Assembly: GCF_000213175.1 (NCBI RefSeq)
Contig: NW_009799179.1
Span: 5,553,658-5,617,657, forward strand
Reading direction: 5' to 3'
Length of the DNA: 64,000 bases
From: Neurospora tetrasperma FGSC 2508
Lineage: Eukaryota; Ascomycota; Sordariomycetes; Sordariales; Sordariaceae
Below are positions 35,254 to 45,800 of this stretch, in pieces (positions within the stretch are counted from its first letter, which is position 1; each line of letters opens with the position of its first letter). The notes under the pieces were generated by a model. That model did not search any database, had not been told where the DNA came from, and saw only the letters and a list, made by a program, of their open reading frames with translations. The position numbers and the translations under genes were made by a program.

Positions 35254-36028
35254 TCTCATATGGGATACAGACCTGGTGGATGAGCTTCGAGCTACAAATG
35301 CATGGCGGGCGCAGGGGGTTCAAAATCATTGCTTTCAAGGTTCATTGTTATCTCTCACTTTTTCCTTTTCTTCGAGTTTTCATCAGAGACCACGTCTCTA
35401 TACCAGAAGCGTTGAACATAGGTAGATGTTCGTATGGGAGATAGGAGAAGTCACTCGGACACAAGATACCACAGAATCGTTCAAGCAGATTATTAGTTAA
35501 CCGACAAAAACCGACCCGTGTCAGATGTAAATTCAGTTATGTATACACAACTTAATGAACATTCCAAGCCAGAAGGCAAAATGTACACTGGCTGACTGGC
35601 AATTTTGATGTTTTGATGCAAGAGCTAGTGAAAAGGGGAAGGAGCGTTCACCCCTGATCCTGACAGCTGGACAGCGGCCGTTGCCAGCTGCCAATGAGTG
35701 TCCTAGCTTTTGTTTCTCAACTCAACAACACCATTAACCCATCAGGTTGAAGTTACTCCATCGTCAACACATCCTGCGGTCTTGAAGCGGATGAACGCTT
35801 GCGGCCGGGAAGTGACCTTTTTCTATACCGGGTAGTATCTCATGGGATCTTGACTAGAGACTTTCGACTTGGAGGTTAGGTGAGCGCGGTTTGACTCTCA
35901 GGTGAGCACCATCGTCGCTCCTCAGCCGGAAGCCCGATTTGGCAAGTGTCGCATGGTGGACACTCACCCACTGCCTACCTACCTATTCAATCTTTCAAAT
36001 AAAGAAGACTCGATAGAAAAAAATCAAC
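35254..36028 (+). other. Intergenic, 0.8 kb
   Basis: 3' flank of the membrane protein gene and promoter of qri7. No other feature seen. Confidence 0.4.
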
Positions 36029-37852
36029 ATGAGGCAACTACGACTTTTCCACGGTTCTGGAGTTCGAGCATGGACAGTAAGAGGAAGGCTCGGGACGAGT
36101 CGTGTTCAACAAGAGCGACCACAGCAGCCATGGTGTATAAGACGAGCATCTTCCCCCAAAGCCATGAGCACATCTCATGAGCCAACATCAACACCAGCAT
36201 TAACTCAAGTATCAACACCCGAATCAACATCCAACATGCACATCGCCAATTTCAACAAGGTTCAGAGCGTTCCGGCTGAGCCACGGCACAAGCAGGAACA
36301 GAACAGACTTCTTGGACATGTCACGCAGTTCAAGCGCCAGAAAGAACTCCTCACCTTGGCCATCGAGACATCCTGCGATGACACGTGCGTTGCCCTCCTT
36401 CAGAGCTACGAGAGCACCGAGAGGACCGAGGAACCTGAAATGGTGGCCCGCCTACTCTTCAACAAAAAAATCACGTCGGACCAGCGCCAGTTTGGCGGCG
36501 TCCACCCAGCCGTTGCCATCGAGTGGCACCAACGCCATCTCGCAACCCTGGTCGAAGAGGCCATCCGGTCTCTTCCCGAAGGCAAAACGCCGGCCTACAA
36601 GAACACCAGACTGCCGTACCGGACCCCGGACCTCATCGCCGTCACCCGTGGCCCCGGCATGCCGACCAGCCTGGCGACCGGCATGGAAGTAGCCAAGGGT
36701 CTCGCTCTGGCCTGGGGCATCCCGATCGTGGGAGTCCACCACATGCAAGCACACGCTCTCACGCCGCAGCTCGTCGAAGCTCTCGACCGCCCCCCTGCTC
36801 CCAGCGTCGCATCATCACCATGGGAAGAACGCCAACAGGTCGATGCCGAAGTAAAAACAGCCTCAAGACAGCAGGAAGAGGCTCAGCACCCCAACCTCGA
36901 TTACCCCTACCTCAACCTGCTCGTCTCTGGTGGCCACACCCAACTAGTCTACTCGGCCTCCCTGATGTCGCATCTCATCCAGTGTACGACCGATAACATC
37001 GCCCTGGGCGACATGCTCGACAAAGCCGCGCGCAAGATCCTTCCGCCCTCGATGTTGAACTCGGGTCAAAATGTCATGTACGCCGCCGCGCTAGAGCGCT
37101 TTGCTTTCCCCCGCTTCCCCACCGGCGCCGACGAGAGGGAGTACAACTTCAAGTACACCCCTCCAGCCACGCGGGCCGCCGAAATCGAACAGCACAACTC
37201 GCCTTACGGCTGGCGCCTCTCGCCGCCTCTGTACGCCTCTAGGAAGATGGAGTACAACTTCACCGGACTCGGATCCCAAGCACAGCGGATTGCCGACTCT
37301 CTAGACATTTTTTCTTCGTATGAGAATTTCACGGAACAAGTCCTCTCGCTGGAGAACTCTCCCAAGTCCGGGTCCGACTTGGCGCCCTCACCCGACTCTT
37401 CCACCACTATTCTCTCCCCCGCCCTCAAAGAGGAACCCCACCAGATTGAGCAGCGCCGCTACCTAGCCCGCGCGACGATGCAGCTAGCCTTTGAGCACCT
37501 CGCCTCGCGCATTGTCATGGTGCTCCAGCAGCAGGCCAAGACGTCGGGCGAGCAGCAAAAGGTCAAGACGCTCGTGGTATCTGGTGGCGTGGCGAGCAAC
37601 CAGTTTCTGAGGCACGTTCTCCGTCGCGTGTTGGAGGTGCGCGGGTTCGGACACATTCGGATTATGGCTCCGCCTGTAAACCTGTGTACGGACAACGCGG
37701 CCATGATTGCGTGGACGGGGACGGAGATGTATAGGGCAGGTTGGGTGAGCAAGTTGGACATGTTGCCAATTAAGAAGTGGAGCATGAGTTCGACCGGCGA
37801 GCAGGGCGGGATCTTGGGAACGGAGGAGAAACCCTTTTATGTGAGGCGTTGA
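36029..37852 (+). CDS. qri7: Mitochondrial tRNA N6-adenosine threonylcarbamoyltransferase (Qri7/OSGEPL1)
   Basis: The enzyme transfers threonylcarbamoyl from TC-AMP to A37 of ANN-decoding mitochondrial tRNAs (t6A). The frame is intron-free, 607 aa. The first 45 residues are Arg-rich and lack acids (MRQLRLFHGSGVRAWTVRGR), a typical mitochondrial presequence. The Kae1/TsaD/Qri7 core follows: AIETSCDDTCVALL (about 112-125); FGGVHPAVA; TRGPGMPTSLATGM; the metal-binding HHMQAH (about 237-242); NLLVSGGHTQLV; ALGDMLDKAARK; and a C-terminal SGGVASNQFLR and CTDNAAMIAW with the third metal ligand. Low-complexity insertions (about 255-285 and 430-470) make it longer than yeast Qri7. It lies tail-to-tail with the proteasome beta-5 gene. 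Confidence 0.95.
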   Translation: MRQLRLFHGSGVRAWTVRGRLGTSRVQQERPQQPWCIRRASSPKAMSTSHEPTSTPALTQVSTPESTSNMHIANFNKVQSVPAEPRHKQEQNRLLGHVTQFKRQKELLTLAIETSCDDTCVALLQSYESTERTEEPEMVARLLFNKKITSDQRQFGGVHPAVAIEWHQRHLATLVEEAIRSLPEGKTPAYKNTRLPYRTPDLIAVTRGPGMPTSLATGMEVAKGLALAWGIPIVGVHHMQAHALTPQLVEALDRPPAPSVASSPWEERQQVDAEVKTASRQQEEAQHPNLDYPYLNLLVSGGHTQLVYSASLMSHLIQCTTDNIALGDMLDKAARKILPPSMLNSGQNVMYAAALERFAFPRFPTGADEREYNFKYTPPATRAAEIEQHNSPYGWRLSPPLYASRKMEYNFTGLGSQAQRIADSLDIFSSYENFTEQVLSLENSPKSGSDLAPSPDSSTTILSPALKEEPHQIEQRRYLARATMQLAFEHLASRIVMVLQQQAKTSGEQQKVKTLVVSGGVASNQFLRHVLRRVLEVRGFGHIRIMAPPVNLCTDNAAMIAWTGTEMYRAGWVSKLDMLPIKKWSMSSTGEQGGILGTEEKPFYVRR

Positions 37853-38360
37853 GCCGAAACCATGCGGGTAGGCTTAACTGGGAGTATCGCGACTGCTAGG
37901 TTGAGAAAGAACAAATGTGCATGGGTGATGGGTGTTTGGGGCGCTAGGGTACTTTGTTATGTCTTGTGTAATAACAGTTCATCTGTATGAGAGCAGCAGT
38001 CAGAAGCGTAGAATGTATTATTATTATTGATATGGATATAGCTCGGTGGAAAGGGAAATCAAGCGTGCTTTCTAGACTTGGGACGTCAGGACTTTGATTG
38101 CTTTTGATCACCCTTCTTGTACAATGATTTCACATACGTATAAGGTAGGCATACGGCCTTGTCGAGCTGATTCATTCCAATGTCACATTGGCTGTAAGAA
38201 TCTAGAATGCTATGGGGACCCATTCGTTGTTCATATCGTTTCTTCATCATGTGTAGTATGCTGCTGGCCAAGTGCCCCTGCATCACTGACATCCGTCCAT
38301 TCAGTCCCAGGGCAGTCAAGCCATGATCACTACTTTCTGTCCCTCATTCCTCTTCCTCTC
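37853..38360. other. Convergent 3' region of qri7 and the beta-5 gene
   Basis: A 508-nt gap between two stop codons. AT-rich with short ATT repeats near 38015-38030; no other feature. Confidence 0.45.
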
Positions 38361-39446
38361 TTAAACGCGGGTTGAATCATCCTCGTTGAAGTCGCTGGTG
38401 ACGTTGCTAAACTCGCCCTTCTCCAGCTTGGTCCTCCAGAAGATGGGGTTTGTGTCGTTGAAGCCGTGCTTCTCCCATCCCGACTCCTTGACGTGGTACA
38501 GATTGATGAAGCCACCAGAGTAAGCATCACGATGTGTAGCGGCCAAAATGCTCCTGCTGCCCAGCTCGAGCGCCTCTTCCACTGTCAGGTCGTATCTATA
38601 CTCGGCATCCAGGACGCCATAGGCAAAAGTCTGACCAGACCCAACGCAGAACAGGTTACCCGCCAGCCGGGTGCCGTCCGAATCAATGTAGTAAAGCGCA
38701 GGTCCTTCCTCCTTGGTGACGCCGGCGCACATGGTGCCCATGGACAGGCCCATGCCCTTGTACTGGTACACCAGGTTGGCCAGGATCTTGGAGGCCGCCG
38801 CGACGCTGATGCGGCGCTTGTGCCGCAATTCGTGAAGTCGGCACTGCATGCCCAGCCACGCCAGCCAGTACTGGCAGTCGGCTGCGCCGCCCGCCATGGT
38901 GCCCAGCAAGTCGCTGTTGATCTCGATCACCTTCTTGACTGTTTGCGAGGCGATCCAGTTGCCGGCGGTCGCGCGAGAGTCCGTCGCCACCACGATGCCG
39001 CCCTGGAACCGGAAGGCGAGTGTGGTCGTGCCGTGGGCGATCTTGATGGGGCACGAAGGGTTGGCGCGGTCGTCGGTTGCGGCGCGGAGCCAGGAGGAGG
39101 GCTGTTGTGGGTAAACAAGTTAGCTTATTGTCATATCATCATCATCATCGTTACTGTTGTCGTCGTCGTTGTGGCTCGTCATCGACGGGGTCTAGCAAGC
39201 AAGCTAGCTAGCTAGCTAGCATAGGGCAAGCAGGGAGAGAGATGAGGCCGGAGGGGTACTGGGAGAGATGTGCTGAGGAGGGCGGGACAAGGCAGACAAG
39301 GAGAGACGAACATGAGCTACTGGAGGCATGGCAAACTTGAGAGACAGAGGAGGCTGGGTTTCGCAAAGATCTTGCTGTTCCTCTTCCGAGAAGAGCTCAT
39401 TCTGCTGGTAAGCCGGACGGCTGTACCTTGCGACAAGCGCATCCAT
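38361..39446 (-). CDS. pre2: 20S proteasome subunit beta type-5 (chymotrypsin-like)
   Basis: This catalytic subunit of the 20S proteasome cleaves after hydrophobic residues. Exons 39312-39446 and 38361-39101 (intron 39102-39311, GTTCGT..CAACAG) give 291 aa. The 69-residue propeptide ends at IAHG and is removed to expose Thr1 (TTTLAF). Counting from Thr1, the key residues are in place: Asp17 (TDSRATAG), Lys33 (SQTVKKV) and the beta-5 marker Met45 ([11 protein letters not shown]). [12 protein letters not shown] and RDAYSGG are further family blocks. The first exon ([10 protein letters not shown]...) encodes only propeptide. The donor GTTCGT is unusual, but it is the only one I found giving continuous conserved sequence (PPVAH joined to PSSWLRA). 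The intron carries a (CTAG)n tract. Confidence 0.95.
39203..39220. repeat. (GCTA)n microsatellite in the beta-5 intron
   Basis: Four and a half units of GCTA, flanked on the left by AGCAAGCA. It is self-complementary and lies inside the intron of the proteasome gene. Confidence 0.85.
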
Positions 39447-40636
39447 GATGGTCGACTAAGTTGTTTGAAGGGACGAGGATTCGATGTTCGGTATGCGGTT
39501 CGGCGGTTCCCAAAGACGGTTCGGGAAGCTATAGATTGTTGCGAGGGGGAGAGACGTTCGGCGGGAGGACGACGGAAGTTGGACAACTGGTTGAGATGAT
39601 GGTGACGATGTTGAGGTTCGAAATGGGCTGTCAGTGGAGGCGTTCGTTCACTGTTGTTAGCCTGGCAAGGTAGCAGCTATGGCGGCGTCAGCGGCAGTGG
39701 GTAGCAAGTGAAAGGCGGGCAGTTTGGCGGGAGCTCCCTACACGCAGGTGCCCACCAACCAGGCAGCTCCCACGCACGCGTTCACCAGCTTCCAGGTTGG
39801 GCGGCGCCGCCAGCTGGCAGCATATGAGGGAGGTATCTTTGTACTTTCTTGGCGGCATCGAATGTCGTTTTGGATGGTATGGTATGTAAGTACCTCTAAT
39901 ATCAGCATTTCGTAATGAACTACTAGCAAGCCAGATCACACACCTATGGATGGGACTACAGTTCAAAATATGCTAGGTTCTGGCTGAAAATCTTTGTTTA
40001 CCACTATGCACAGGATGTACAGTGGCGTTTTCAATTACTATGAGCCACATGAATAACCCTCACTTTCGACCAAGTACCGGTCATAAGAATGCCTCCATCA
40101 TTTTTTGCGCCGCCGTGATATGGATAGGAGTATGAATGTTAACATGAGCTGATTCGTAAGATAGGACCAGACACACTCTTTTTTTTTTTTCCCCTTTTGG
40201 TTTCTCCGTCCAACGCCATGGAAATGCATCTGGCGCTCGAACGCCACCCTCAAGTCCTGAGAGCTGAATTCCTGACCATATCGACTTCACTTTTCCGCCT
40301 GAGGGCAAGGTGTACTATCCAAGGGCTCAAAGAGCAAATGCCGTTGTTCTCCCCTCTGCAGATTTTTGTCTTCCCCCAACACCAGAGCAAAGCCAAGTAA
40401 GAATTCCAAAAGCCTGCGGTATAAGCCTCCTCAACCCGTTACCGGAAACCCGAAACCGAGCCGAACCAAGCTTATACGTCAGACATGAAGCAAGACACAA
40501 CTCGGAAAATGGTATTGATTGTTTGACGATCGATGTGACGAAGACCTAGTGCACCCCTCCCTGCGCCAGGCTCTCCCCCTGCCAACCCTGAACCGGGTGG
40601 TTTTGAAAAACAAAGTGGTAGGAAGGAGGAAAAAAA

Positions 40637-40668
<32 letters not shown>

Positions 40669-41040
40669 AAAAAACCCAAGTACCATTAATGTAACCCTGT
40701 AACACCATGGCAATGCATGCTTTCGCGTTGTCGTGATCAATGCAACCGGAAGGCTCCTCAGAGACCTTCCGGGGTATATCTGCGGTTGTTGCCGCTTCGA
40801 GATAATAATGTAGGCAGGTCGTCGTCGTGGTCGTTGTTGCGGATCCACTTTTGCGCGCCATGCTCTGGCATCAGATGCGATGTTTGGATAGTAGCCCATC
40901 GAGCGGAATTATTTTGTGTGATTGTTCTTCAAGTTGAAAAAACTTCAGCCGAGTCGAAATCGTTGTGTGTTCAAGTTGTTCGCCGTGGCCTCCTTCTGAA
41001 AAATGATTGGTTAATAAGAGTTGTCTAGCCAAGTGGTAGA
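39447..41040. other. Intergenic, 1.6 kb
   Basis: Promoter of the beta-5 gene and 3' flank of reg1. I looked for the yeast-type proteasome box (GGTGGCAAA) and did not see it. It holds an A-rich tract listed separately. No gene is supported. Confidence 0.4.
40630..40674. repeat. A-rich homopolymer pair (A26-G-A18)
   Basis: A run of about 26 A, one G, then about 18 A. Reading frames of poly-Phe across it on the minus strand are artefacts. Confidence 0.9.
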
Positions 41041-42833
41041 TTATCTCTTCCACCCAACGTTCCAGATAACGTGGACTATGTCCCGGGCCGTATTTACCGT
41101 ATCAATGACCCGGCCTAAAAGGCCTTCACTGTTGGAGTCTTCGCCTTGTTCGTATGGCATGAACATGCCCGACTCGGTTCTCCTCATGCCAGCTGGTTCT
41201 TTCAAAAGACTGGCAGACGAAGTTGAACGACGGAGCCCGCCGAGCGAGCCTTCCGTGGATTTCGCAGAGGACCAATTTGACGTCGGTTCGTCGTCTTCAT
41301 CGTCCTCGTCATCGCTGTCAACGAAGAATCTGCCGGACTTCTTGGCCGGACGTAACGTCTCCTGAGACGAAGAAGGGGACAGTACTGTTCCCCTAAACAC
41401 ACCAGTGCTGTGCTTCATGGCCGATTCCGCTGGTTCGGGGGTGTCCTCCCGATACTTGAGCGTGGTGGAGGGCAGCATGGCAATCGTCCTGCTCTCTCCA
41501 CCGCTGTGGCTGTGACTTTTTGACCTTTTTAATATAGGTCTCAGCTTCTTCCCCTTGGTCCGCTTCATCATGATTGCGTCGTCATCCGAATCGCTGTTGT
41601 AGTTGATTTCGGGCTCGACGTCGTCTTCATCGTCGTCTCCTTTGATTTCCACAGCAATGCACTGTGCTACCTGCTCGTTGAAGTGAATATGCTTCCGTTC
41701 ACCACTCGGAGACACGAGACCGGAAGACACGGCTGTCGCAAACAAACTATTGTCATTACTGAGACCGCGAGACGAGAATGGGAAGGTAACAAAATCAGTG
41801 TTGGCTCGGTCTAGACCCGGTCGTCGACTAGTCTTCTTCAGGCATCCTTTCTGTTGTGCTTGTACAGCTGCCGCCGCCTGTTTGACGAGCGAGGACGCGG
41901 ACAGAGATCTCTGAAGCATGAGCTCCGACATACTCCTCTTCTTGAGAATGGGCTTTTTCGCGAACGAGTTGGTCTTGGACATCCTTGTTCTGTCGTTACT
42001 CGAGGTATTGGAGTGTATCGAAGGGCCAGTCTGCAAGGGTCCGTATAGCCATGTGACATCGCAATCTTTCAACCTGTGAAATCATCAGTTACCCAGAACA
42101 TGATGGCGCAAACCAGCAGGAGAACATACCAGTTCAACGTCTCCGGAGAAACTGTGCCGAGGTTGTTCTTAGACTTCATCCATGTCCTCCAAGAGGCATT
42201 CTCTAGCCGAGCCGAGTTGGCATAATCTCCCCTTCTGGCAACAATATGCTTCCAAGATGACCAGATGTCCTCCTCGCGCCAATTGTGCGAGAGGTAGTCC
42301 ACATGTCTAGAAGGCTGTATCTTGATCGCTATATCGTCCTCAGCCCTATCGTAAACAAGCTCCGGAGACTCGGGTCGGGAGGTGGGAGTGGACGTATCAT
42401 TTCCAGACGGCGAGGAAGTGTATGACTGATCCGTTCGCGGACTGGGTGGGGGTCCCGAATGCTCCACATGGTTGAAATAACCCACATCCTCCTCATAACG
42501 CGACAGGCGGCCCCCAAAGCCTCGCCTCGAAATCGCGGCTTCTAGAACATCTTCATCGTCGCTGTCCGAAGTAAGAGAAGGGTTCGTGACAGGCGTAGAG
42601 GAATCCGACAGCTCGGACGACTCAAGGTGAATGCCCCGAGGGGAAGAAGGCGCCGAGGACGGGGCCGAGTGATCGAAGGCCTTTGACGAGTGGTGATAGA
42701 TGTCGCTGAGCCTGGAGGTTGATGCCGATGTATGGAAACCCGAGCGTTTGGTGTTGAACTTGGGCTGCGACTGAGATCGACGCAAGGGCGACCCGAAAAA
42801 CGTATCGTCGTCAGACGTGATGACGACGGCCAT
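41041..42833 (-). CDS. reg1: Reg1-like regulatory subunit of protein phosphatase 1
   Basis: In yeast Reg1 brings PP1 (Glc7) to the kinase Snf1 and so sets glucose repression. Exons 42130-42833 and 41041-42073 (56-nt intron, GTATGT..CACAG, splitting a Trp codon) give 578 aa. The family's DUF1752 block spans the intron: ENASWRTWMKSKN followed by LNWLKDCDVTWLYGP. Downstream lies the phosphatase-docking region ERKHIHFNEQVAQCIAVE, matching the RHIHF-type PP1 motif of Reg1. The rest is Ser-rich and acidic, with several basic KKPILKKR/RPILKRSKS-like sites. The translated start is the ATG at 42833 (MAVVITSDDDTFFGS); the frame is open further upstream but without an ATG. No catalytic domain is present, as expected. 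It is probably cytosolic and nuclear. Confidence 0.9.
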
Positions 42834-45800
42834 GGCTGAAAATTCTGAAAAGCCTAGTGACCTGCAAGCCACCTTCTCAATCCTTCTCCAACGTGCGACC
42901 AGAAAAGTCCGTCATAAGGACCCCGTGGACAGGAGGTGAGGCGAAGCGATGTCGGATTTCGGCGCAAAATTTGGGTTGTCGTCGCTTTGATCTTTGGTCT
43001 CGTAGCGAGTCTCGCGAACAAAGAGGGCCAGTAGTGGGTGCAAGAATAGCGCCGTCAATCAAGATGGGACATGGGCATGTCGCGAAAAGACAGGGCAAGG
43101 CTGGCACAGGCGACAGGCTGCTAAGGTAACGATGGGCTAGCGTAGTCCCAAGGGCAAGAAAAAAAGACAAACAAGAGAGGCTCAAGCAGTGAGCGCACCG
43201 GGTTCGGAAAAGCCAGAGAGGGAGGAGTTTGCGTAAGGGAGGTGGTGGACGGAGAGAGAAGTTCCTTTGAAAGGGTGTGCAGGTGTATGGTGACCGGTCC
43301 ACCGGAGTGTAAAGGGAAGTTGGGTGTAGTTAAGTGAAAAGGCACTAAAAGGAAAGCGGGTGTGGGTACCAAGAAATGCCCGTGGTCGTCCGTGGTGGGC
43401 AGGCCCTGGTCCGGCCGCCCCTGTCCACAGTGTACGGCAGAACCTGAGAACGTGGGATAGTTGTCGTGGGTCGGTGGGCAGACAGTGGGAGGGGCTCGTC
43501 GCTGCTTGGTCGACGGGGGGGGCGTGTGTTGCTCGGCGGCTGTTGGGGCCCAGGTACCATTCACTCATTAGAGGTATCTTCCAGCGAACGGGCAAGTACC
43601 TGGACACTTCACCTCACGGGTCTGGCAACCAAGGTCGCGCTGAGGTTGCCAGAGCATGGGGGTTCCGCCGCCGACGTCGAGGGTGGCATGTCTGCTTTAT
43701 ACCACAGACTGCTTGTCATCAGGTCGCACAACTCCGCCATACGATGGTAACCAAGTGGATGGGAGCATGGCAGAGCTACAGGCTGTCGATGGGCACGCAA
43801 CACCTGTTTTTGACGACGAGATGTTATACAGACCGGGCTTTAGGTGCTCGACCTACCGTACCTTGTTCTTACAGATGCCCACCTCTGCAATGTAGGATGT
43901 GGTCCGTACAGCGAGTGAGCGCAGAGCCAGGCAGCTACATCCTACATGGCATTTTTTTACATCCAATGAATGTGGAAGGCGTCCAGAGTCTGGATGATCA
44001 CTCCTCTCAACAACCGCAGACTTATGTGTGGGTCAGAGGTCACGATGGGCTAACCGCAGTGTACTATGTAAGGTGATTGTCCAAAGCATGATCATACAGT
44101 TCGCAAACGGCCATAGTATATTTACAAGCTCATTTCCAGCCTTGTCTACCTTTACTTTTCGAGACGTATGGAAGAGCATAAAATGACTGGCGGTTGGTGA
44201 GTGCTGGTCACCGTAGTAAATCAACCTCACCTTACGGTACTAACAATCTGAGGAAAAGAAATGGAATTACATACCTAGGTACAATTCCCAGCAAGCACTG
44301 GGGTACAGCGGCCAAAAAGCCTGCCAGAGTCGCTCGGGGATTCGCGATTGGGGGACGACGTCCAAATGAGGAGCAGGGATTTCAGGGTAAGAAGCGAGCT
44401 ACGCAGGCAAAGAAAAAAAAAAAACCAAAAAAAAAACCCGTCCTCAATGCTGCTCTATTCCGTGTGCTGCCGAACGTCGAGAGAAGCAAGACAACGGCAC
44501 CAGAGGCGGTCTGGAAGTGCCCGTGCATCCAAAGGAACAAAGCCAAGCAAGCGTGAACTCGAGAAGGGGCAAGGCGAGTCCAAAATCTGATGAAGCAATT
44601 TCCGGCACCAGGTGATGAGTGAGTTTCGAGAATCGGGACTGAGAATCCGTTGAAGCGTGGAAGCCCTGCCGCAATGTCAGACGGCCTGATGGAGAAGGGC
44701 ATTTTGAAGTTTTCTGGGAGATAACGCGGACACGGCGGACATTGACGAGGACCGTCTTTCGTGACTTTGGTGACTTGGGTGAGCTTCGGGGCCACCTACG
44801 AATGACGGAGGCTCGCGGTTGGCCCGCTTCACCACGTTGAAGCTGAAGTGTTCTGGATGGTCCGGATGGAATGGAATGAAGTGGACAGGGGACAATCAAG
44901 GCACGCCTGGCCCGTGTGACCTTCTCGACTGCTCTGCCTGGTCAAACGGCTGTTTCTCTTTTAGTCACATAGACGGGAGTTTGTTGTCCGGCGCCAGGCG
45001 TTCAATCCCAGCATTGGTTTCATGCTTTCATTCATTAACTCGGTCCTCGGTCCCTTAAATTGCATTGCGCCTGTGCGGGTTCCATGCTTTTCTTTGCTCA
45101 ATTCAGTCGTCCGCGGGTTCTTGGGTTCAACCAAGGACAATTTGTGATACCTCCCTCCGTCAACTTGTCAAGGCCCTTGGATCACCTCTTTGCTCACCGG
45201 TCCCAAAGTTCCGGCCTACACCGAAGTAGAAACTCCAGGTAGGTTGAACATATTGACTTTCAAAGACGACAGCCTCGATCTCGACTTATTCCGGAGCGCC
45301 GTACCTTGCGACCCCCGCACCAGACGGGACGAAAATCGGGCGGATAAGTCGAGCAAAGAGCACCCTCGTGCCTGTAAACTTGTGAAATGGTTCAAAGTCC
45401 CCGGCCGTTACGTCGCACGGCAACCCCCGCGCTTCGGACCGTCATGGGGGTGCACAGTGGTACTCGAGAACAGTCGTTTTGGTCATCAGGGCCATCCAGA
45501 AGAAAATTTCAATCTCAACCTTGGATGGCACTCAGTCGACCGACAGTGTCTCATTGGTCGCCCCTCGTCGCTACCTACTCTCGAGTCACCCCAGATGAAG
45601 TTTGATTCTTCAAGCACAGGGCAGATTCTCCACCTGTGATGTACCGGTACTTGGGAGTCTAGAAGGAAGGAGCTAGTCTACTATGTACTGGACACTGGAC
45701 AGGTACACTACACTACCTAGGTACTTGCCATCCATGATCTTCCAGAGGCCCACAGCGAGGGAGCCAGGGAACAACAGCCCGGCCTCGCTTGGACAAGTTC

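Noticed and set aside
43360-44076. 238-codon plus-strand frame beside reg1
   Set aside because: Trp/Arg/Cys-rich translation typical of non-coding GC-rich DNA; overlaps the reg1 promoter and has no motif.
44971-45020. TTCAATCCC-like sequence considered as a tRNA T-arm
   Set aside because: No matching acceptor, D-arm or anticodon arm at the right distances; the same check failed for the GTTCGAACC-like sites near 20160 and 21870.
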